Assembly (NCBI RefSeq): GCF_024713945.1
Contig: NC_134685.1
Coordinates: 1 to 64,000 of the forward strand
Direction: 5' to 3'
Source: Dermatophagoides farinae
Taxonomy: Eukaryota; Arthropoda; Arachnida; Sarcoptiformes; Pyroglyphidae
Length of the DNA: 64,000 nucleotides
Shown: positions 1 through 11,391 of the stretch, piece after piece
How the letters are laid out: the number at the start of each line of letters is the position of its first letter
Position numbering within the stretch: position 1 is the first letter of the stretch
The notes under the pieces: generated by a model
The model's database searches: none
Told to the model about the DNA's origin: nothing
What the model saw: the letters and a program-made list of their open reading frames with translations, nothing else
Position numbers and translations under genes: made by a program

Positions 1-460
1 TAGTAGACTAGTAGACTAGTAGATCAAACACTTGTATGTATAATTAATACTAAACAACAATACATTGCAATTATTGCAATTGATTAATTAGCCAATAAAA
101 TAACCGAAATAATAACACTTACCAACTACCAAACAAAATAACATGATGATATGTTATGAGATGAGAACAAAACAAAAATGAAACAATTTCATTGTCGCAG
201 GCATCACAGGCAATAATATCATAACAACATAACAAAACGAATTCTGCAAAAAACAACGCATTTTTATAAAGACAAAAAACACGTGCTTTTCGTTTGATCA
301 AACCATGAGTCATAATTTACTCACATTCAATGTACGTACATCCTTTTCTCATTGAGAAACAACTCAGAAGAGGTTAATTCATAAAATACGCATCACTTTT
401 ACCACTAATGCCATCTGTCGATCTTTCATAAAGTTTCCGAAAATTGCTTTGTTTACATCC
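1..460. other. Left flank, no gene recognised
   Basis: AT-rich sequence starting with a short tandem repeat of the unit TAGTAGAC (about 1-24). No open frame here has convincing composition or splice signals. It may contain the promoter and leader of the zinc-finger gene that follows. Confidence 0.5.
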
Positions 461-1433
461 ATGTGCTCAATTTTTGACATGTTGAATCATATTGAATCAA
501 GTATTAGATATTTGTACCATCTTTTTAAAAAAACAAAACCAGGTAAGAAAACAAACCAAACTTTTATTTTTTTAATTAAATGTCCATTCATTAACCACAG
601 TGTTACCAAGAATCATACCGTCACCAAGCTTCTGGCATCAACAAAGCATCCTATCCAAATTGGATCTTATAAACGGAATGCAATCATCAAGCAATCATGT
701 AGATATCGGATTCAAAAGAATGGAAAAACTCATCGACACTATATTTGACCAGTTGTCAGAAGAACTCACATCGTTGCGTCATGAATTTCAACATCTTCAA
801 CGACAATGGTTAGGCTGTCATAAGGAGCCACTGCTGACTACATCTTTTGATGAATATCATTCAGCAACTGAAGAAATTGTGATGGAACATGAAAAATCAA
901 CACCAACACGACGTTCCAAACGTCTAGAGCAGGGCTTCTTAAACTTTTTTCATTCGCGACCCCATTTCATGATTGCTCTACACCAGTGATTCCTAACCTT
1001 TTTTTCTTCGCGAACCCCTTTCAAAAATTCGAGTACATACAAAGTTACCCTTTTGCATATCCCACGAACCCCCAGGGGTTCGCGAACCACCGGTTGGGAA
1101 TCACTGCTCTACACAAATACACGTCAAAAATTTTGCTACGCGACCCCATTCGGGGTCGCGACCCATAGTTTAAGAATCCCTGGTCTAGAGAATACTGCTA
1201 TCCATGATGAACCTGAACCGCAAGATCGCCATTCATTCAAATGTGATCATTGCCATTATTCGTGTGCAAGAAAGAGTCATCTTGAAATACATGGCCTCAT
1301 ACACACTGGCGAACGACCCTTTAGATGTAAACAATGTCACTACGCAACACGGTGGAAAGGTGATATCGTTAAACACAAACGCAAACACCATCGTAGTAAG
1401 CCATATCAACGTCCTGGACAAAATGGCAAATGA
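461..1433 (+). CDS. Two-finger C2H2 zinc-finger protein, coding exon interrupted by nested MITEs
   Basis: Likely a nucleic-acid-binding protein; no orthologue recognised. Exon 1 is 461-542, an intron with GTAAGA..CACAG ends is 543-600, and exon 2 starts at 601 in phase. Two C2H2 fingers lie at the C-terminus, both with C-x2-C-x12-H-x3-H spacing, joined by a typical linker (HTGERPF). A basic RRSKRLE patch precedes them. That patch is cut from the fingers by a 253-bp nested hAT-type insertion (930-1182). The genomic frame hits TGA at 987-989 inside the inner element. Insertion plus duplicated target is 261 bp, a multiple of three, so both sides remain in the same frame and removal would give about 217 codons. 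Either the element is spliced out, the gene is allelically broken, or it is a pseudogene. The start is the first ATG in frame; an upstream exon is possible. Confidence 0.6.
930..1182. mobile_element. Outer hAT-type MITE with 8-bp target duplication
   Basis: The terminal inverted repeats match at 15 of 16 bases: left end CAGGGCTTCTTAAACT, right end AGTTTAAGAATCCCTG. The element is flanked on both sides by the 8-bp duplication GTCTAGAG (922-929 and 1183-1190), the length expected for hAT transposition. Subterminal CGCGACCCC / GGGGTCGCG motifs resemble hAT-Charlie-like ends. Without the inner element and its duplication it is only about 122 bp with no transposase, so it is non-autonomous. Confidence 0.92.
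984..1106. mobile_element. Inner hAT-type MITE nested in the outer one
   Basis: A 123-bp element with inverted termini: left CAGTGATTCCTAACC, and right end reading CAGTGATTCCCAACC on the other strand (14 of 15 match). It is flanked by the 8-bp duplication CTCTACAC at 976-983 and 1107-1114. It shares the CGCGAACCCC subterminal motif and general plan with the outer element, so the two belong to related families. The insertion brings an in-frame TGA into the zinc-finger reading frame. Confidence 0.92.
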
Positions 1434-1956
1434 CCATGCATAATTGTCATGAATCACAATACTACTCCATACGTAGATGATTGTGTTGGAACTTTTATTT
1501 TTTCTATTAACATTGAATTATTCATTTTGCGTTGTCTTCAATTTCTAGATTAATTTTGATTGAATATCACTACTTTTTGTTGACCAACTTGTCACTCTTT
1601 TTCTTGATTGAATGATTGATGACACAATTGTTCATCATCATTTCATTGATTAAATTGATTAATTTATAATCCTTAATTCAGTTTTCAACTTTCAATCATA
1701 TATGACCATGAGCAAGAGAGTTGACAGAAAAAAACCTTGCAATCAAGCAATGAATATTCCACTTTGATTGCAGAATGGAAACAATTGAAAGGCACATGTG
1801 TAAAACTTTTAAAATTCCATTCCGCATGCATGCATATGGTTTAATGATGGAGAATCAAGAACAAGTAATCAATAATCAAGTGCAAACATGCAAACAAATG
1901 AATTGAATATGTACAACAACAAGATATCAAGATTATCAAGAGAACTGAACCAATTG
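1434..1956. other. Spacer between convergent genes
   Basis: AT-rich, no coding potential seen. It carries the 3' ends of the zinc-finger gene (+) and the chitin-binding gene (-); a TTTATT near 1493 could be the polyadenylation signal of the latter on the minus strand. Confidence 0.5.
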
Positions 1957-3726
1957 TTAGTAGTAGAGAATGGCGCGATTCTCGTCCATCAAGTCGGCTC
2001 CATTGTTGTTCAACGAAGTGAAACTCATCATGGGAGACACCTTTACCTGTTGAATGGTACTGGCCTGTGCATTCGGCACTTCTGAACCAGCAAAGTTGGA
2101 CGCTGGAGCCACACGGAAACTGGCGATAGGTATTCCCAACGATCGAGTAGGATAGCCCGACGACGAACTGCCTCGTGATGGTGATGACCGGAATGTGCCT
2201 TGATTCGTGTTGGATGGCAAGAATGAATTTGAAGACGATCCAGTCGATTGATAAGAGCTGGCAGATCCGGTCGACGTATAGCCAGCGGACGGCGAACCAG
2301 ATGGCTGGAAACTTTGCGACGAGCTTGGAGACTGGAATGTCGAACTTGAGAATGCATTGGGCGATGCTGACAACGAGCTCGATCCATCGAATCCAGACGA
2401 CGAATGATGATCGGAAAAGTCGGTGTTTCCGAAATCATCTTGTGGTTGTTCGGTATAGGTTGGCGGCGAGAATGATGTATCAGGTGATGATGTATAACCA
2501 CTCAACGATGGTCGCAGTGTCGGCTTGAGCGGTGGTGGTTGTCGATACAGTGATTGTGGTTTATTGGCAGGTGCTCTATTGGTTGCCTGATTCAGGTAAG
2601 ACTGAGTTCGAGATCGTGTTCGCGATCGTACTGGTGCTGCTGATGGTTCATCATCATCATCCTCTTCATCTAGGTTTGGGTGGCTGGGTGGTTGCCGACG
2701 GGCTTGATGCGCTTTCTGCAATGCAGCTTGAGCTTGTGCTTGGAAGATCTGAGCCACAGGATCACCACCAGAGTAGTCAAATCCGTCAGGGTAGAATCGC
2801 TGATGATAGAGAACAGTGTTGTTGGGACCACGTTCGTCCAGTTCCTGGAACACAGATAGAAAATGAATTCATGTAGATTCAATCGAAACATCTATTTACC
2901 TTGTGAAGGTATTCATTGACAATGTGGTATTTGGACGATTGCTGACAAATGTCCTGAGTGTTGGGAACGCAGTTCAGATGAATCTGATGGAAAACGGTGT
3001 TTTCCGGACATTGCCAGCTGTGTTTGACGCCTTCGACACAATAGTGAAACACCTGACATCCGACACTAAGCGAGAAACAAATAACAAATTAGATTAGCAC
3101 GAATATTCACATGGATCAATCAACACAAGCATACGTCTCATCGGCATAGTAGCCATTCTTGACGCCATCACAGCTAAACTTGGATTCGGCCAGCAACAAA
3201 GCCAGGCGATCGGGTTTCCGTTCCTCTTCTTCTTCTGCTAGTTTTTTCGCTTCTTCCTCTTCAGCCTGTAACAAATCATGACACAATTAAGTCTACGTCT
3301 TTGCAAGCGACAAAAATCATTAAATTCATACGTTCGATGCAGATGACGATGATGATGAGGGCGAGTATCGAGATCTAGGATCTGTTGTCCGTGAGTATCC
3401 TGATGACGTGAATCCATGATGACCACCGTTTGGATCGGCGACCGTGGCCGAATAGGTCTGGGCTTCAGCTTTCAACGTGTGGTCATTTGCGTTACGGTTA
3501 TTATTAGTGTTGAACAGTTGGATAATCTCCTGGTACTTGGACTAGAGAAACAAAGTGTGGGAGCAATAAAGAAAGAAAGAAGGAAAAAAGGAAAAAACAT
3601 ACTCAATACAAACAAAGTATATCAATGACAATTTACACTTCCTACCTCGGGTGGTTGTTCATTGGCCAATACAATGGTGGCCACAGAACAGCAGATGAGT
3701 GTCCACAATAGTCGATTGTTGGCCAT
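1957..3726 (-). CDS. Secreted single-ChtBD2 protein (CPAP1/peritrophin-like)
   Basis: Predicted secreted chitin-binding protein of cuticle or similar matrix, 491 aa. Exons on the minus strand, in coding order: 3646-3726, 3332-3541, 3135-3265, 2900-3065, 1957-2844; all junctions are GT..AG and in phase. It begins with a signal peptide (MANNRLLWTLICCSVATIVLA). An acidic coiled stretch rich in E/K precedes one type 2 chitin-binding domain at about residues 127-190, with six cysteines (FSC, VGC, HYC, WQC, LNC, DIC) and the aromatic FHYC core. The last exon is long and low in complexity, rich in Ser, Gln, Pro and Tyr, as often seen after the domain in CPAP1 proteins. The family is clear; the exact CPAP1 group is not. 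It lies upstream of a second ChtBD2 gene on the same strand. Confidence 0.88.
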
Positions 3727-5583
3727 TTCCTTGTCGATCAACCGAATGAACTAAGACTATATTCAATACTACAAGACACTATCGATCAATTCGTCAATGA
3801 GATCGGCAATTGTTGACAGACAAATGGCGAATAAGGCCGTGTTTGATATCTGCTTCTCTATTTATCGACTATTCATCGTCCACCGTTTTTATGTTGTCAG
3901 AGAAACAGGTTCCAAATGTACACATTTGGAAATGGAAACTCATAGACTCTCTCTCTTGTCGTTGTTGTTGTGAGTGCCAATCACCATCAAATTCAAATCG
4001 CTCTCACTTTCGTGTGCAACGTGTCCTCTTCAATAATCGGGGTTGTAAGACATTTGACACATTGGCCATGTTTGGAATGAGTGGTGGTGGTGGTGGTGTA
4101 CCACCGCTGGTTCCTGTTTTCCGATTCAATGATCGGTCGTCGCCTTCGTCGGCTAATGTTAGTCAAATGTTAACCCAGTTAACAATCATATTGTGGTTAT
4201 TACCACCATTCAACCACCAGACTGACACGATGACACGGCGAACAAATTACTACTGACATACAAGACATATTAGCTGCCAACCACTCAACTTTATAAGCTT
4301 TCATGATTGCCACTCGAATGGTTGAGTTGCGATTTGACAAGTCAACTTGGATCAACAACTAGCAAGTTGAGTTGTCATGACTTTTTCCATTTCAATATTT
4401 CAATAATGACCAGATTGATGATTGATTCTGGTCATTTTATATGACTCACTCGATAGATGGTAGATGAATAGATGAATAGATAGACATGCATGCAAGGCTG
4501 ACCATTCGAAATGATAATCGTTTTCATCACGCACAAACAGACACGATTCACACACACACACGCAGATGTGTCAGCTCATCAGATCAGATAATCAGATTGT
4601 TGTTGTTGTTGTTGTTGTTGTTGTGTGTCTTTGGCGTGAACCACTTAAATTTTTAGTGGATGGCTCCAAGCCATTTATTACGATTGGTGTGCATTTTTCA
4701 CGAAGCAGATGGTCAGGAAACGATTCATCAAGCATATGCTAATCACCACTGATAAGTGGATGCTAATTTTGCTCACAACTATGCAATCAACATCTGATAC
4801 GTGTTACGTGATAGATCGCTCCGTCGAACAATACAATCCGGAAGCTGCATTCTGGCAGGTGGTTATTCATCACCAATAAATGACCAATTGGAATTTCGCA
4901 GATGAACGTGACCAATAACAAGCAAGCACGAAACAAAAACAAAAACAATCGTCTATTTTGAGAACTGCTTTCTTTTTATTTTTTCCCCACACTAATCCAT
5001 ATCACACAATCGAATGATTGAATGATTGATTGAAGGTTTTTGTCCGAAACTGGCCAATCGGATAATTGGTATACAACAACTCAACAATTTCGTTGCACTG
5101 GATACTGGATCTCTGTTCAAAAACGAGCCAATCAATTCGACAACATGGTCTATCCATTTCCAATCTTGTTCCTGACTTTTATTGCCTGTGAAAAGTGATC
5201 GGTAATTGTCTCGGGATCACAGTCAAACTCTTCCGACAAGCGAGTCATGAGTCGAACAATCACACACGACGCGTATAACCACAAATCCAATATGGAATCA
5301 CTTTCAAATCTATCTATATATCTTATATTATTATCAATTATTATCAATCATCAATCATCAAGTTTAATTCCACTAATAGGTTAGCAGTAAACAACTTATC
5401 ACTGAGTAAAGTTGGCTGACTAATGGGTATTGAGATTAGTTGAAATTTTTATTTTCAAAACTTTTATATTATAACTCAAGCATAATCGATCGAATCAACC
5501 AAATCGATTGACAGACACAACAGGAATGTCACTTGATATGTACAAGGGAATTCTCAATAAATAGTCCACAGTTGGGCATTCAT
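3727..5583. other. Intergenic stretch between the two chitin-binding genes
   Basis: About 1.9 kb without a defendable gene. It holds the presumed promoter of the 1957-3726 gene, a (TTG)n run at about 4597-4624 and short CA runs near 4550. Open frames at 3810-4256 (+) and 5150-5347 (-) lack family resemblance, and I see no splice partners for them. Confidence 0.5.
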
Positions 5584-8309
5584 TCACTTGATTCGCCGTC
5601 TGTGGTTACTGCTGCTCGATTCGATCAATTTCGATTCCGATTCGTAGTCGCGATTCAATGTCGTACTGGCTTCCGTCATGTTGGGTGCGGTGAACCGACC
5701 GACCATCATTGATGCCGAAACAGTCGAGGTAAAACGATCATCTGGCGGTGACTTGCCACGATGTTCGTTTGTCTTTTTTGCGACAATACTCAACGTTGTG
5801 CCATTGACAATCGCCATATCTCGATTGCTCGGTCGATGACCTGATGATTCGTGATTCTTGTTTCTCTGCTGTTGTCGACTATCGGTCAAAGCCTGGTGAT
5901 CATCAAACAGCTCATCGGGGACGTAGACGTTTGCGTTAGTCGATATAGTCGCATGATTCTTGCGATTTATCGTCTTGGGTCGTGACTGTGATGATGTCGT
6001 GATGTTTGCGGATCTCAGCGATTTGCCCGTCTTGAACAGCTGTTTTGTTGTTGGATATGTGGTGGGATGAGCTTGTTCTTTGCCGGTCACTTTCGTGTAG
6101 TATGACGAAGGCAAGTATGCCGCATTGCCATTTTCAAAGACGGGATGGTTCGATGATTCGGCAGCTTTAAGCAGTTGCTGTTGTATGAATGTGTACGATT
6201 CTGGCGTCCACCACGGCCCATACACAGACAGTGGCAAAAATGCATTGTTGTTGGCCAATGCTGCAGCCATCATCATTAACGAAGCGTCATTTGATTTGCT
6301 GGCCGGTGTTTTATCAGTCGATTCTGGCTTTTGTTTGGCCATCATCGATTTGGTCAGTTTATTTCGAAGAAGCGGTGGAATCAGGCTGGTGAGCAAACTG
6401 GAACGCAATGTCAATTTGGGTAACAGTTTCTTGTGGCCACTTCCGGCTGCTTTATTGTTGTTCTCGTCCTTTCCGCTAGCACCGGGCACTGAAGAACGCT
6501 TTTTCAGTCGATGTTGATTGAATCGCAGGACGTAGGCAGGCACTAGTTTGCCTCGATCTTTTAGCGGAATCACTATTGGTTTCAGCAGACTTGTGGCCAT
6601 ATTTTGACGGTAATCTTCACGAGTCAGGTTGATCGGTATCAACACCGGAATGGATAAGGTGGATAGTCCAGCCAGTTTGTTTTCGTCGTCGTTATCATCG
6701 TCGTTTTCAGTGGCCATTGATTTCTGCTCTTCGAATCGTTGCTGTAACCGAGTCGAAGGTTTGTTCCAAACCGGCACAATGTTGCTGTCTTGGCCAATCA
6801 TTGGTGGTTTGTTGTTCAAGTTGTTTTCAGTGCGAAGCAGTGATGATTGCAAATGTCGCCAGAATCGAGGCACCATGCGAATAAAGTGAGATGGCAGTTG
6901 GACATTGTCTCGTAGAAATCGCTGTATCGAAACAGATAGACTTTGACGAGCATCGGTCGATGAATGATTGATGTGTTCATGATCCTCTTGTGGTGAAGAC
7001 TGTATCGACGGTTGTCTGGTCATGTCTGATTCTGGCTGTGGCCACATGTATGGCTGAAAATCAGAAGACGACATGTCGAATTGATTGAACAATGAATGCA
7101 CATCATCCTCATTCGTCATAATGTCAATGTTTTTGATGCCTGAATCGATGGACAATTTTGGAACCTCAGGTTTGGGAACAAACTTTTCAGTCAAATTGGC
7201 AAGTGGAGGCTTGACCAACGGTTTGCTATTGTTATTGTTTGTAAGGTTAGACTTGATAATTGGATTGATTCTGAATGGCAATTCAGTGGTCGTTGTAGTT
7301 GTCGTTGTTGTTGACGTTGAGATGTTGTTGGAAGCAGTTGTTGTTGTTATCGGGGATTCGACGTAATTGGTGGGTGGCACCAAAGTCGTGGAACTGAAAA
7401 GGCTGACTAAAGTGTCACCAGTATGATTACGACATTCACGCTGATGATCAACCATTCGTTCGCAAGCAATCGATTCCTGATTGAAATAACTATCGGCTGG
7501 GCAGGCAAATGTAAAGCGATTGCCGTCGGCCTGAATAAAAATTGAATAAATTTCATTCAATCAATCAAAGACATGACACCAACCTTGCAGTAATGGAACA
7601 TGTCACAGTAGCGATCATCGCCATAGTATCCTTCGGTCTTGTTGAGACAATCGAACCCGACTTGACCATCGTCGTCGGAAGCATCCACCACCTGTTATCA
7701 ACACAACAGATTTATTAATATAAAGACGACGTAAAATTAGAAAGAGAGAGAGAGAGAGAGCAATCATTCACGGATCGATGAACGAGTGTAGTGAGCCGCG
7801 AAATAGGTCACAGTGTGACGATCACTGTTTCATCACTACACAGTAGTACTTGATTAGCGAGCACTAAATTAGCTAATTAATCGATAGAAAGCAATCAAGC
7901 CGAACACGACCCCGTAACAAGATCACTGTTGTCATCACCATCATCAACCCATCAGCATAGAGATGTAGGCCATCACAGCTCAATATGGATCAAGATCAAT
8001 CGATAGTCTGCTTCAACTTACTTTGTGCTGTTGGATCGAAATGTTTGATGCTGGCAATTGGTGGTGGTGGTTGCGGTGGTTTTCCACTGTGACCACCGAT
8101 TCATCGGCCATCTGATCGATGGGATCGTATATCTCATAACAGTGGATCGAATTGAAGGAACCTGCAAAACAAAAAAACAATACAAAACAATCAATCAATC
8201 GACCAACTCCGGTAATATGGTAACAGTTACCTGCTTGCAACAGCAGCATGGCTACGATCGATATCGCCGTCCGAAGACAATTGAGACATTGAGAATCAGT
8301 GGCCATCAT
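5584..8309 (-). CDS. Large secreted single-ChtBD2 protein (CPAP1-like)
   Basis: Predicted extracellular chitin-binding protein, 757 aa. Exons in coding order: 8231-8309, 8022-8161, 7584-7691, 5584-7530. The start (MMATDSQ..) is chosen because it gives a signal peptide with the core SIVAMLLLQAG; an in-frame ATG further upstream would only extend it. One ChtBD2 domain spans roughly residues 85-145, with six cysteines (FDC, RYC, HYC, FAC, IAC, REC) and the FHYC motif. The remaining 600 residues are disordered: a Thr run, Asn/Ser-rich parts, two dibasic KKRSS-type sites and no further cysteine-rich domain. An intron splits the domain just after FHYCK, unlike the neighbouring ChtBD2 gene. Function beyond chitin binding is not readable from sequence. 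Confidence 0.87.
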
Positions 8310-9068
8310 TACGAGTATGAGGAATTTAAAAACAATGATCATGATGAGATTAAAAAACACTGGACACAGGGCAAATCACAAAACACATCGTATGATTCGA
8401 ATTTCTCCAATTCACCAAGTGATGACAGAATCGAGCCACTGATGGCCTATTTGGCTTGTCGCCGTCCAAATCGAGAATGACTGAATGAAACCAAATTGTC
8501 AACTGCAACCAAGTCTCTCACTCTTGGCAGCAGAATGAACAAGAAAAATCTCTCTGGTCGATGGTTGGCCAAGCGTGTCAAACAATAACTTGACGAATCG
8601 AATAATAATACCGTACGACGACGAATGACGAACCATGAAATTGGCCACCACAGCTCCACTTGATGATTGCACACATTCTCTCATCATCTGGAGCAAGAAA
8701 GTGTTGTTTATCCAAGCCAATTGTTTCCACACTCCAGAAGATATGGATCCATTACGGTTGTTTGTTTGCTGCTGCTGCTGTGATCTGTTTTTGGAAACGA
8801 TCCAATTATAGCGTCCGACCGGCCAATCTGCCAATGGGTCACTTTTGCTGATCATCATCATGGCACTAATGTCATTGCACTAGTCAACACCAAAAAAAAA
8901 ACAAAAAAAAAATCCCATCATCATCAATCATTGTGCAAATTGTTTTTGCACTGGTTAATCGTTGGCCACTTTGATGAAAAAATGAATTCACCCCCTCGTG
9001 CTATATCCACAGTGACAGTGTTTATGTTTGCATGATCAGCTGAGCAATTTAACAAAGCCAATCATAAT
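8310..9068. other. Divergent promoter region
   Basis: Spacer between the minus-strand ChtBD2 gene and the plus-strand hydrolase. A 120-codon minus-strand frame (8499-8861) is open but has no recognisable domain; it could be leader sequence of the chitin-binding gene. A-rich tract at 8890-8912. Confidence 0.45.
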
Positions 9069-10166
9069 ATGCTGCTACAGTCGAGTTGTTGTTGGAACGC
9101 TGCTCGCTTATTTACCACCATTTTTAGCCGAAAGTTGACCAACCAGGTGATCAACATCGACGCTCACCATGTACGAGAACGACAAGTCCGTGTGTGCAAA
9201 CGTTTCGGCAAAAACAGCTGGTTGTTGAGACCTTGGTTCCTGCGATACATTCCCCACGACGGTTATCCTGTCAACATTCGCTACGTGGACACAAGTCCCG
9301 ACGACGACAACAGTCGACCCGTCATCGTGTTGTTGCATGGAACTCCGGGCAGCTACTATGACTACTTCCGTTTCATTGCCGATTTCGGTGATCGATACCG
9401 TTGCATAGCGCCAAACTTTCCCGACTTTACACACACGATTCGAACCGGTGGTTGTTTTTGGCATTCAGCCGAAGAGAAATCCGAATTCATTGCAGACTTG
9501 CTTGCCGATCTCAACATCAAAAGAGTCCATTGTTTGGTGGCCCATTCGTTGTCAGCGTATGCGGCTTCTTACCTGTGGCTATACTCGAACCAACAGCCAT
9601 ACTTTGATCTTGACTCGTTATGTCTCATCAGTCCGGTTGGACGTTTCAGTTTTCGGTGGCCACAACGTGTTCGAATGCGTCTACTAAGTCAAGCATGTCG
9701 ATTGTTGTATTTGCGGAAAATGATGATGCCCAGTAGTAGTAGTACTACGTGGCTACTACAAGGTCATCATATTCCACGGACAAGCATACTGGGAAATAGA
9801 CATTTGGCCATGTGGAAGGCGTTGACCGAAAATCTGTCCAATTACGACAGCTACCATTTGCGATTGAGAGTGTTGTCCGGAAACCTGCAAATACCGACCC
9901 TATTTATATATAGCTCGAATGACAAGCTTTATCCTGCCATAGTCTACCATAATCAGCTATATGAACTACAAGTGGAAGGCGATGAATTTGATAGATACGA
10001 ACACTACGAAAATCGTTTGGTGCAAACAGCGGCCATCGACCGATCGGACAGTTGGATACGCGTGGTCGACTTTAGTGGTGGTGGACATTATCTCCACAAC
10101 ACACACACACATCTTATCCACTCGTACATTGACGAATTGCTCAATCGCGTGAACATTGCACATTGA
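9069..10166 (+). CDS. Alpha/beta hydrolase, possibly DUF1057-like
   Basis: Single-exon 365-aa alpha/beta hydrolase; substrate unknown. The oxyanion-side HGTPG motif lies at residues 90-94, the nucleophile elbow at VAHSLSA with Ser160, an acid in SSNDK (Asp285) and the catalytic His in GGGHYLH (His340), so the triad is complete. The elbow reads A-H-S-L-S instead of the usual G-x-S-x-G. The HGTPGS block and the W-H-x3-EEK helix recall the DUF1057 hydrolases known from nematodes; that assignment is from memory of the family. The N-terminus is basic and hydrophobic and could be a mitochondrial presequence. An AATAAA at about 10281 would end the transcript inside the 3' region of the convergent HPRT gene. 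Confidence 0.85.
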   Translation: MLLQSSCCWNAARLFTTIFSRKLTNQVINIDAHHVRERQVRVCKRFGKNSWLLRPWFLRYIPHDGYPVNIRYVDTSPDDDNSRPVIVLLHGTPGSYYDYFRFIADFGDRYRCIAPNFPDFTHTIRTGGCFWHSAEEKSEFIADLLADLNIKRVHCLVAHSLSAYAASYLWLYSNQQPYFDLDSLCLISPVGRFSFRWPQRVRMRLLSQACRLLYLRKMMMPSSSSTTWLLQGHHIPRTSILGNRHLAMWKALTENLSNYDSYHLRLRVLSGNLQIPTLFIYSSNDKLYPAIVYHNQLYELQVEGDEFDRYEHYENRLVQTAAIDRSDSWIRVVDFSGGGHYLHNTHTHLIHSYIDELLNRVNIAH

Positions 10167-10411
10167 ACATTGTTTTATCATTTATCCGATTGATATTGAT
10201 AAGCATTTTATTATCCAAACTAAATCATCATGTAACTATATTTAATTAAGTGTGTGTGTGTATGTATGTGTGTGTGTGCTAAATAAAGCATCAAATCAAA
10301 TAAATGATGATGATTGACATGTGCTGCAATGATCAGTGGTGAATGTTGAATGGTCCCTTTGTCGGAAAATTGAATGATCATGATGATTAAACCGACAATT
10401 GATAGATTGAC

Positions 10412-11391
10412 TCAGCGATTTGACGACGAATACTTTTGCTTGCCATACTCGTTCATGACGCAAAGATGCTGTTCACAGAAGAAAAAGAGATACAGTCAAC
10501 CAATCAATCAATTATGCTAAGCAGGATAATTACATTCAAATCACGGAAGTACTCGTTATAGTCCATGTTGCAGCCGACAATGAATTTGTTCGGTATGCTG
10601 AATCCAGTATCTGTTGTTGTTGTTGTTGGAATTGAGAATTACCATTAGCCAATCAATTACTACTACTACTACTCACATTTCGGCATGTATCCGTTGCTCA
10701 GAGGCGTTCGTTTCACCAGCAAACTGGTCACACGAATTGTCCGTGGTTCGTACTGTTCAAGTAGATCCAACAATTTGACCATAGTACGGCCAGTGTCGAT
10801 TATGTCCTCGACAATCAACACGTTCTGTGATCATCATTAAATTGTTCGGTTAGAATATAATTAATAATTCAATAAACAGTGTAAACTTACCCGACCACGA
10901 AGCGTTTCCAAACTCTCGATACCAATCACCTGAATCTGGTTAGTGGAGCTTGTGTTTTCGTAAGATTTGAGTCGTATGAATTCCACTTTGATCTGTTGTG
11001 CTTCATCCTGCAGTTCTGGATTGTCCAGCAATCGATATCGATGCAATTGTCGGATTTTTTCCAGCAGATTGTTGAAAAAGAGATATCCTCCTTTGAGAAC
11101 GCACAACGCTGTAAATGGTTCATTGCCCAAATCGGCCGCTATATCACATGCTAACCGTTCAACTCGATCCTGAATGAATCCACCTGGAATTAAAACCGAT
11201 TGCAAATACTTGGATAGATTGGGAGTGATTCGGAACGATTCCAACGGGTAACCTTCAAAATCATCAGGAATCTGTAAAAAACCATCAAATCAATACGTTA
11301 GCAAATCAGACATGGATAGTGCATACACAATACCACTCACCACGATGGGTGGACTACTTTTCGACTTTTGTATCGAATTGCCGTTCTGCAT
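10412..11391 (-). CDS. HPRT1: Hypoxanthine-guanine phosphoribosyltransferase
   Basis: Purine salvage: converts hypoxanthine or guanine plus PRPP to IMP or GMP in the cytosol. Exons in coding order: 11341-11391, 10891-11271, 10677-10824, 10534-10610, 10412-10468; total 237 aa, near the family length of about 218. Landmarks in order: DFEGYPL near the N-terminus, ALCVLKGGY, the flexible-loop FIRLKSY, the PRPP-binding [11 protein letters not shown] (catalytic Asp about 154), SLLVKRTP and the C-terminal [10 protein letters not shown]. The short first exon and the split before NVLIVED are supported by phase and consensus. It is head to head with mRpL14 and tail to tail with the hydrolase. A TTTATT at about 10208 is a likely minus-strand polyadenylation signal, overlapping the hydrolase 3' UTR. 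Confidence 0.96.

Noticed and set aside
3810-4256. 148-codon plus-strand ORF
   Set aside because: Cys- and Ser-rich by base composition, no family resemblance and no splice context.
5150-5347. 65-codon minus-strand ORF between the chitin-binding genes
   Set aside because: No recognised motif; its N-terminal half is AT-driven and it lacks good splice sites.
8499-8861. 120-codon minus-strand ORF upstream of the second chitin-binding gene
   Set aside because: No domain, a Gln run, no clear splice partners; may be leader sequence or chance.
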